Origin: Coriobacteriaceae bacterium
GTDB lineage: Bacteria > Actinomycetota > Coriobacteriia > Coriobacteriales > Eggerthellaceae
Reading direction: 5' to 3'
DNA length: 11,646 bases
Assembly: GCA_004555335.1 (NCBI GenBank)
Contig: SFII01000032.1
Span: 1-11,646, forward strand
Shown: one piece after another, positions 6,335-11,646 of the stretch
Position numbering within the stretch: the first letter of the stretch is position 1
Layout of the letters: the number at the start of each line of letters is the position of its first letter
Notes under the pieces: model-generated
Seen by the model: the letters and a program-made list of their open reading frames with translations, nothing else
Databases searched by the model: none
What the model was told of the DNA's origin: nothing
Translations under genes and position numbers: made by a program

Positions 6335-7009
6335 ATGCAGCGAAAGCAAGTGCTGTTCATCGCGGATAGCCTGGATAACGCGCATAAGTTCCAGCAGATC
6401 CTTTCCGCGATGGACGTGGATGTATCTGCGGGGTCGAGCCTGCAGTTCAAGAAGCTCCTTTCCCAGAAGGGCGATGTCGATCTGGTGATTCTGGAAGTGC
6501 GCGGGGATGTTTCCGCAGAGCTCGCCAACGCCGAGCAGCTGCTCGTCGAGGCGGGCGGCGTGAACCTGCTGGTTATCATCGACGAGTCCATGCTCTCCGA
6601 ATTCCGCCTGCCCATGCAGGTGAAGGCCGACTTCGTGGTGCGCGGCGCGGGCAGCGAGGAATGCTCGGCGCGCATCCGCCAGCTGATCTGGCCTGGAAAC
6701 GAGAACAGCTCCTCCGATTTCCTGACGATCGACAATATGACCCTGAACCTGGCAACCTACCAGGTCCATGTGAACGGCGAGCCTTTGGACCTTACCTATT
6801 TGGAATACGCCCTACTGGCCTTCCTCGTCACGCATCCGGGACGCACCTATTCCCGCGACGCCCTGCTGCGACGCGTCTGGGGCTTCGACTACTACGGTGG
6901 CAGCCGTACGGTCGACGTCCACGTGCGCCGCGTGCGCGCGAAGCTGGGCCCCGAGTTGGCGCAGCATCTGGAAACCGTGCGCGGGGTGGGTTACCTTTGG
7001 AGTAACTAA
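6335..7009 (+). CDS. GlnR-like orphan OmpR-family response regulator
   Basis: The 224-residue protein has a receiver-like domain (1-118) and a C-terminal PhoB/OmpR winged helix (about 128-224). The latter contains LDLTYLEYALLAFL, HPGRTYSRDALL, VWGFDYYGGSRTVDVHVRR and RAKLGPE, very close to the DNA-binding half of actinobacterial GlnR, the global nitrogen regulator. No histidine kinase is nearby. The receiver is degenerate: the N-terminal acidic cluster is weak (FIADSLD), the phosphoacceptor Asp is Glu54 in DLVILEVRGD, and the conserved Lys appears as Arg103. Phosphorylation is therefore unlikely, and Glu54 could mimic it. The ATG at 6335 has a G-rich ribosome binding site (6324-6331) and lies 10 nt after glnA, so the two are co-transcribed. 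Control of glnA and other nitrogen genes is inferred. A sensor of some other signal cannot be ruled out. Confidence 0.85.
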   Translation: MQRKQVLFIADSLDNAHKFQQILSAMDVDVSAGSSLQFKKLLSQKGDVDLVILEVRGDVSAELANAEQLLVEAGGVNLLVIIDESMLSEFRLPMQVKADFVVRGAGSEECSARIRQLIWPGNENSSSDFLTIDNMTLNLATYQVHVNGEPLDLTYLEYALLAFLVTHPGRTYSRDALLRRVWGFDYYGGSRTVDVHVRRVRAKLGPELAQHLETVRGVGYLWSN

Positions 7010-7030
7010 GAGCTATCCGGGCTGATTCCG

Positions 7031-7036
7031 AGGAGG
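7031..7036 (+). promoter_or_regulatory. Ribosome binding site supporting a TTG start at 7041
   Basis: A consensus AGGAGG sits 4 nt before TTG at 7041. The protein from there (MATVYEGRILTVDAID) begins at the first beta strand of the amidohydrolase fold. No ATG or GTG in frame is placed as well. Confidence 0.75.
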
Positions 7037-7040
7037 ACAT

Positions 7041-8612
7041 TTGGCAACCGTTTATGAGGGGCGCATCCTGACCGTCGATGCAATCGATTCCGTCGACCGT
7101 TTCCTTGTGGAGGAAAAGGGCCTGATCGCATACGTGGGCAACGACCTTCCCGAAAAATATGGGAATTGCGAACGGGTCGATCTGGGCGACGATGTGCTGG
7201 CGCCGGCTTTCGTGGATACGCATGCCCATCTGGACATGCAGGCCCTGGTGGGCGGATTCACGTCGGCTTCAGAGGCTGGGGCCATTTCCGAGGTCCTGGA
7301 CTGCGTACGCTCGTGCGCCCAGGCGGGCCGGATGCCCGTGGCGGCAGCCTTCGGCGCGTCCGATCATCTGCTGGAAGAAGGACGCCTTCCCAACAAGGCG
7401 GAAATGGATTCGGCCTGCCCCGAAAGGCCCGCGATGGTCATCCGCTACGACGGCCATGCCTGCGTTGCGAACACGAAGCTGATCGAGGTGATCGGCGCGG
7501 GAACGGGCGATCTCGATGGATTCCATGGGGAAAGCGGCTTGCTTGAGGGCGAGGCCTTTGCCAAGGCCCTGCGCCTGGCGCGGGAATCGGTTCCCCAGTC
7601 GGTGTTTTTGGGCGGTATCCAGGATGCGATCGACCGCTACGCGGCGCATGGCTTCTGCCTTGCGGGCAATTCGACCGGCTTCGGGATGAAGTGGAATGCC
7701 GATATCTCGTTTGCGCGCTGGATCGCGAAGTCCTTGAAGGGCGGCTTCCAGCTGCGCGTCTGGCCGCAATCCCAGCGCCCCGCCGTTGCCCTGAAGAGCA
7801 AGATCGCTAGGGTGGGAGGCTGCTTCGAGCCTGCCTTGGATGGCACCTTCGGCGGCCGCGACGCCGCCCTGCGCGTTCCGTATTGCGGGGACGGCGGGAA
7901 CAAGGGATGTTTTCGCCTATCGGACGAGCAGGTGGAGGAATTCTGCTTCCAGGCCCACAACCATAAGCTGCAGGTGGCCCTGCATGCCGTAGGCGATGCC
8001 GCCTTCGACCAGGCGGCGAGGTGCCTTGCCCGTACGATCGACCGCAGCTTCAAGGAAGCCCATCGCCATGGCATCATCCATGCCTGCCTTCCCACCGAAG
8101 AGGGTTTGGACCTGTGCGCCCGTTACGGCTTCCATTTGATGATGCAGCCTTCCTTCCTTGCGAGGGAGCAGGAGCCTGAGGGATATCTGCGAACCATCCT
8201 GGGAGAAAGCCGTGCGCGCGGCTTCATGCCCCTGCGCACCATCTGGGACAAGGGGATCTCCGTTTCCGCGGGATCCGATGCACCATGCACGCAGCCCGAT
8301 GCCATCGAGTGGATGTACCGGGCCTGCAACCATCCCGAGTCCAGCCAGAGCCTGACCGCTCGCGAGGCGTTGCGCATGTGCACCATCAACGGCGCCTGGG
8401 TAACCTACGACGAAGACGAGTTCGGGTCGCTCGAGGAGGGGAAGGTCGCAAGCATGGTGCGCCTTTCGGCGAACCCCTACGAAGTGCCCGCAAGCGAGCT
8501 TCGCAGCATCCAGGTGAAGCAGACGATCCTGTACGGCAGGCCCTACGCGCCCGTGCGCCTGAATCCCGCATCGGTGATGGCGAAGGGCCTGCTCACCTAC
8601 GGATACTGCTAG
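7041..8612 (+). CDS. YtcJ-like metal-dependent amidohydrolase
   Basis: The 523-residue protein belongs to the amidohydrolase superfamily, whose members hydrolyse C-N bonds in amides, ureas or rings with one or two metal ions. It most resembles the YtcJ group. Likely metal ligands are His61 and His63 in VDTHAHLD, His315 in ALHAVGD, His347 in GIIHACLP and Asp413 in SAGSDAPC. Other YtcJ-like marks are RYDGHACVANTKL, LDGTFGGRDAALR and MQPSF. The C-terminal LTAREALRMCTINGAWV and LEEGKVASMV complete the second half of the fold. There is no signal peptide, so it is probably cytoplasmic. It follows the regulator by 31 nt and ends before the hairpin at 8651-8673, so it should share the glnA transcript. 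This context suggests release of ammonia or an amine from an amide under nitrogen limitation. The substrate cannot be read from sequence, since YtcJ-like enzymes vary widely. Confidence 0.87.
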   Translation: MATVYEGRILTVDAIDSVDRFLVEEKGLIAYVGNDLPEKYGNCERVDLGDDVLAPAFVDTHAHLDMQALVGGFTSASEAGAISEVLDCVRSCAQAGRMPVAAAFGASDHLLEEGRLPNKAEMDSACPERPAMVIRYDGHACVANTKLIEVIGAGTGDLDGFHGESGLLEGEAFAKALRLARESVPQSVFLGGIQDAIDRYAAHGFCLAGNSTGFGMKWNADISFARWIAKSLKGGFQLRVWPQSQRPAVALKSKIARVGGCFEPALDGTFGGRDAALRVPYCGDGGNKGCFRLSDEQVEEFCFQAHNHKLQVALHAVGDAAFDQAARCLARTIDRSFKEAHRHGIIHACLPTEEGLDLCARYGFHLMMQPSFLAREQEPEGYLRTILGESRARGFMPLRTIWDKGISVSAGSDAPCTQPDAIEWMYRACNHPESSQSLTAREALRMCTINGAWVTYDEDEFGSLEEGKVASMVRLSANPYEVPASELRSIQVKQTILYGRPYAPVRLNPASVMAKGLLTYGYC

Positions 8613-8650
8613 GAGGCCCGCGCGGCAAGGATTGAGTTGATATGCGGATG

Positions 8651-8673
8651 GGCGCCCCTGCGGGGGCGCCTTT
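8651..8673 (+). terminator. Rho-independent terminator of the glnA operon
   Basis: GGCGCCCC (8651-8658) pairs exactly with GGGGCGCC (8663-8670) around a TGCG loop, followed by TTT. The T-tract is short, but the 8-bp all-GC stem lies 38 nt after the amidohydrolase stop and before the polA promoter. Confidence 0.7.
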
Positions 8674-8742
8674 GCATGCAGTCCCGAAAAGGGGACGGCG
8701 CTATGGCATCTTCTCGGACGGGCGGGGCGATGCTTTCCGCTT

Positions 8743-8751
8743 TGCTATACT
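8743..8751 (+). promoter_or_regulatory. Extended -10 promoter of polA
   Basis: TGCTATACT is an extended -10 element (TGn followed by TATACT) ending 37 nt before the polA ATG. No -35 hexamer is seen, which fits an extended -10 promoter. It lies 69 nt after the upstream terminator, so polA is probably transcribed on its own. Confidence 0.65.
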
Positions 8752-8788
8752 TCGAAAGGTTGAATGGATTCGAAAGAAGGCGACGGAC

Positions 8789-11434
8789 ATGCCCAAGACC
8801 ATAGCAGTTATCGACGGTAATTCGCTGATGCATCGCGCGTACCATGCGGTGCCCCCGACCATGAATGCGGCGGATGGCACGCCTACCCACGCCGTCTTCG
8901 GCTTCCTTTCCATGCTCCTGAAATTCATCGATGTGGCGTCCCCGGACGCTATCGTATGCGCGTTCGATGCAGGCAAACCCGCGTTCCGCATCGAGGCGAT
9001 GGAAGAATACAAGGCCCAGCGCCCGCCTATGGACGATGACCTGCGCGTGCAGTTCCCGCTTATCGAGGACCTGCTCGAGTCGATGGACATCCCTGTGGTT
9101 AAGGTGCCGGGTTGGGAAGGCGACGATATCCTGGGTACCGTCGCCGCACGGGCGGAAGCGCTCGGCTGCGATGTCCTGCTGGTGACCGGCGACAAGGACG
9201 CCTGCCAGCTGGCGAGCGAACACACGCGCATCTTCACCACGAAGAAGGGCATTAGCGACGTGGTGGTGTTCGATCCTGCGATGGTCGAGGAAAAATACGG
9301 GGTGGCTCCCGCGCAGATCCCCGATTTCCTGGGCCTGATGGGCGACTCGTCCGACAATATCCCCGGCGTTCCCGGTATCGGGCAGAAGACCGCCGCGAAG
9401 CTGCTCCAGCGATTCGGCAGCATGGAGGGCATCTACCAGAATCTGGACCAGCTGAAGGGCAAGCAGCTGGAAAACCTGCAGAACAACCGCGACGTGGCTT
9501 TCCTTTCGCGCGATGTCGCCACCATCGTGCGCGACCTTGATTTTCCGCTCGAGCTGGAATCCCTTTCCTTCCCCTCGTATCAGGCGGAAGCGGTGGCGGA
9601 GGCTTTCGGGAAGCTGGGTATGAACCTGCATCTGAACAAGGTGCTCTCGTTGATCGGGGGCAGTGCCACTGCGTCTTCCGCCCAGGCGCGTTTCGAGGAA
9701 ATCGAGCCCCTGGAGGGCGATGATGCGCTCGAGGCGATCGGGCAGATGATGGAAGCCGCCGAAGAAGAGCATCCTTTGGGCTTGGCGGTGCGCAAGCCCA
9801 GCCAGGAGTCCCTGTTCGGGGCGGCGGTCAGCCTTGCGCTTTCCGACGGCGAGCAGGTTGCGCTTATCGATGGGGAGTGCGCCTTGGAAACCTTGAAGCG
9901 CCTCGTTGTCGAGCAGGTGCCCTTCGCGGTGCTCGATGCCAAGGCGGCTTTCCAGGTGCTCTATCCTGCGGACGCCTCGCTCGAGGCCCATATCACCGCC
10001 GATCAGATGGATGGGGCCCGGGTGTTCGACATCCAGCTTGCCGCCTATGTGCTGGACAGCTCGGTTTCTGATTACTCGCTTCAGATGCTGATGGAGCGCG
10101 AGTTGGGTTGCGTCCCCGACTGCGCCGAAGGGGAGCAGCCCGGTATCGCGCTCGAGGCCCAGGCCGCCTTCGAGCTGTTCGGCCCCCTGGTCGATAAGCT
10201 GGAAGCCGATGGCACGACCGACGTGTACCGCGATATCGATCTGCCCCTGGTTTCCGTTTTGGTGCAGATGGAGCGCACGGGCGCGGCATTGGATGCCGAA
10301 TGCCTGGAGCGCATCGGCGCCGAGACCGCAGCGGATCTGGACCGTTTGGTGGCGCAGATCTACCAGGAGGCGGGCTGCGAGTTCAACGTGGATTCCCCCA
10401 AGCAGGTGGGGCATGTGCTCTTCGAGGTGATCGGCCTCAAGCCCCTGAAGAAGACGAGCCGCGGTTATTCCACCGATGCCAAGGTGCTGACCGAGCTTGC
10501 GAAGGAGCATGTGCTGCCCGGGCTCATCCTGAAATACCGCGAGCTGGCCAAGATCAAGGGAACCTATATCGACGCCCTGCCGAAGCTGCGCCGCGGAGAC
10601 GGTAGGCTCCATACCACTTTCAACGAGACGGTGACGGCGACCGGGCGCCTTTCGTCTTCCAATCCCAACCTGCAGAACATTCCCGTGCGCACTGATTTCG
10701 GGCGCCGCATCAGGGAATGCTTCGTGCCCTTCGAGCGCGACCATGTGTTCATGTCCGCGGACTATTCGCAGATCGAGCTGCGCCTGCTCGCGCATCTTTC
10801 CCAGGACGAGCACCTGATTGCGGCATTCAATTCGGGTGCCGACTTCCATGCCGCCACCGCATCGCGCGTGTTCGGCGTTCCCGTGGACCAGGTGACGCCC
10901 CAGCTGCGCAGCCGTGCCAAGGCGGTGAACTTCGGCATCGTCTACGGACAGCAGGCATTCGGCCTGGGCCAGACGCTCGACATTCCCTTCGGCGAGGCGC
11001 AGGCGCTGATCGACCAGTACTTCTGCGCGTATCCCGATGTGAGGCGCTACCTGGATGAAGTGGTCCGGGATGCCAAGGAGGGATCGTTTGCCCAGACCAT
11101 GTTCGGCAGGAAGCGCCATATCCCCGAACTGAAGGTGAAGAACGCCCAGAAACGCGCATTCGGAGAGCGTACGGCAATGAACCATCCCATGCAGGGCAGT
11201 GCGGCCGACATCATCAAGAAGGCGATGGTGGAAGTGCAGCGCAGGTTGCGCCGTGAATTCCCAGAAGCGAAGCTGATGATCCAGGTCCACGACGAACTGG
11301 ACCTTTCGGTTCCCGCCGACCAGGCCCAGCAGGTTGCGGCCATGCTCTGCGAGGTCATGGAGAACGTGGTTTCCCTGAGGGTGCCCCTGTCGGTCGATGC
11401 GTCCTGGGGCGACAACTGGGCGCAGGCGCACTAG
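8789..11434 (+). CDS. polA: DNA polymerase I with an inactive proofreading domain
   Basis: This 881-residue enzyme removes RNA primers and fills gaps in lagging-strand synthesis and excision repair. Residues 1-290 form the 5'-3' exonuclease, with Asp9 in VIDGNSLMHRAYHA, WEGDDILGT (109-117), TGDKDACQL (133-141), and GLMGDSSDNIPG followed by GIGQKTA. Residues 300-470 hold the 3'-5' exonuclease fold. Its first acidic motif, normally DxE, is absent (GLAVRKPSQE at 331-340), so proofreading is probably lost, as in Taq and Bacillus Pol I. The polymerase domain has ATGRLSSSNPNLQNIPVR, motif A with Asp658 in DYSQIELRLLAHLS, motif B RSRAKAVNFGIVYG (707-720) and motif C VHDELDL with Asp835. The ATG at 8789 is preceded by AGAAGG (8775-8780). 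An open extension back to 8642 crosses the promoter and terminator and is rejected. Confidence 0.97.
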   Translation: MPKTIAVIDGNSLMHRAYHAVPPTMNAADGTPTHAVFGFLSMLLKFIDVASPDAIVCAFDAGKPAFRIEAMEEYKAQRPPMDDDLRVQFPLIEDLLESMDIPVVKVPGWEGDDILGTVAARAEALGCDVLLVTGDKDACQLASEHTRIFTTKKGISDVVVFDPAMVEEKYGVAPAQIPDFLGLMGDSSDNIPGVPGIGQKTAAKLLQRFGSMEGIYQNLDQLKGKQLENLQNNRDVAFLSRDVATIVRDLDFPLELESLSFPSYQAEAVAEAFGKLGMNLHLNKVLSLIGGSATASSAQARFEEIEPLEGDDALEAIGQMMEAAEEEHPLGLAVRKPSQESLFGAAVSLALSDGEQVALIDGECALETLKRLVVEQVPFAVLDAKAAFQVLYPADASLEAHITADQMDGARVFDIQLAAYVLDSSVSDYSLQMLMERELGCVPDCAEGEQPGIALEAQAAFELFGPLVDKLEADGTTDVYRDIDLPLVSVLVQMERTGAALDAECLERIGAETAADLDRLVAQIYQEAGCEFNVDSPKQVGHVLFEVIGLKPLKKTSRGYSTDAKVLTELAKEHVLPGLILKYRELAKIKGTYIDALPKLRRGDGRLHTTFNETVTATGRLSSSNPNLQNIPVRTDFGRRIRECFVPFERDHVFMSADYSQIELRLLAHLSQDEHLIAAFNSGADFHAATASRVFGVPVDQVTPQLRSRAKAVNFGIVYGQQAFGLGQTLDIPFGEAQALIDQYFCAYPDVRRYLDEVVRDAKEGSFAQTMFGRKRHIPELKVKNAQKRAFGERTAMNHPMQGSAADIIKKAMVEVQRRLRREFPEAKLMIQVHDELDLSVPADQAQQVAAMLCEVMENVVSLRVPLSVDASWGDNWAQAH

Positions 11435-11646
11435 CGAAAACGGCAGCACCCGGGCGGTCGGAGGCGGCATCGTTTCGGATGGACGGGACTGTGCGGCTGC
11501 CGGCTGCCCTTAGGCGGCTTTGCGGCAGGGTGGGGGACGGTACGCTCGGATGCGTGGGGATGTGTTCGACGTGTTCCGCCCTAGAAAGGCAGTTCTGTCC
11601 GAAACGTGGAGGTTTCATAAAACCCCGCCGTTTGCCGGATTATTTT
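11435..11646 (+). other. Region downstream of polA without a recognisable gene
   Basis: No coding region is supported on either strand in these 212 nt. GCTGCC (11503-11508) can pair with GGCGGC (11513-11518) around CTTA, followed by TTT, which is a weak terminator candidate for polA. Near the window edge GGTTT (11611-11615) and AAACC (11620-11624) form a short inverted repeat. The final 20 nt turn AT-rich and may belong to a promoter region continuing beyond the window. Confidence 0.4.
11503..11521 (+). terminator. Weak terminator candidate after polA
   Basis: A 6-bp GC stem with one T-G wobble, a CTTA loop and a three-base T-tract lies 68 nt after the polA stop. It is the best hairpin in this stretch but is marginal. 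Confidence 0.35.

Noticed and set aside
5206..6735. A 509-codon minus-strand open frame opposite glnA and the regulator
   Set aside because: It overlaps two well-supported plus-strand genes and shows no family signature. It is an artefact of GC-rich third positions.
8642..8788. N-terminal extension of polA to 8642
   Set aside because: It would include the terminator hairpin and the extended -10 promoter. Pol I proteins begin just before the IDGNSLMHR-type segment, as they do from 8789.
8609..11470. A 953-codon open frame on the minus strand, opposite polA
   Set aside because: It is an antisense shadow of a clearly conserved polymerase, and its translation has the Arg/His/Leu/Gly-rich composition expected of reverse-complement GC-rich codons. 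It has no recognisable domain.
11355..11618. Small minus-strand open frame at the window end
   Set aside because: It begins inside the short inverted repeat without a ribosome binding site and overlaps the 3' end of polA. Its proline- and serine-rich translation has no recognisable motif.

Overview
All seven recognisable genes lie on the + strand of a GC-rich bacterial segment. An actinobacterial-type GlnR-like orphan regulator, a Bacillus-like (alpha-type) glutamine synthetase and a LicC/LicA-type fusion occur together. This combination suggests a Coriobacteriia-like actinobacterium, perhaps Eggerthellaceae, but that placement is inferred from family resemblance and was not computed.

Region 1 (1-2850) is the 3' end of a surface-polysaccharide operon. 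It holds a 5'-truncated DegT/DnrJ-type PLP sugar aminotransferase, a short PglC-like phosphoglycosyl transferase and UDP-galactopyranose mutase (glf). Together they would make an amino sugar, load the first sugar phosphate onto undecaprenyl phosphate and supply UDP-galactofuranose. A terminator-like hairpin sits just before glf, and a strong one follows it at 2813-2850.

Region 2 (2851-4818) holds one gene with its own weak promoter candidate. It encodes a 593-residue fusion of a winged-helix domain, a LicC-like nucleotidyltransferase domain and a LicA-like kinase domain. Signature residues of both enzymatic domains are substituted while the frame is intact, so it looks like a pseudoenzyme or a strongly diverged enzyme.

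Region 3 (4819-8670) is a nitrogen-themed operon. A glnA-type ligase is followed after 10 nt by a GlnR-like OmpR-family regulator, then after 31 nt by a YtcJ-like amidohydrolase with a TTG start, and ends at a hairpin. The ligase has lost the flap glutamate of the ammonium site and the Bacillus feedback arginine. The regulator has Glu where receiver domains carry the phosphorylated Asp.

Region 4 (8671-11646) is polA, with an extended -10 promoter and a proofreading domain that lacks its first acidic motif. A final 212 nt without a recognisable gene contains only a weak hairpin and a short inverted repeat. No tRNA, rRNA, CRISPR array, insertion sequence or phage gene was seen.
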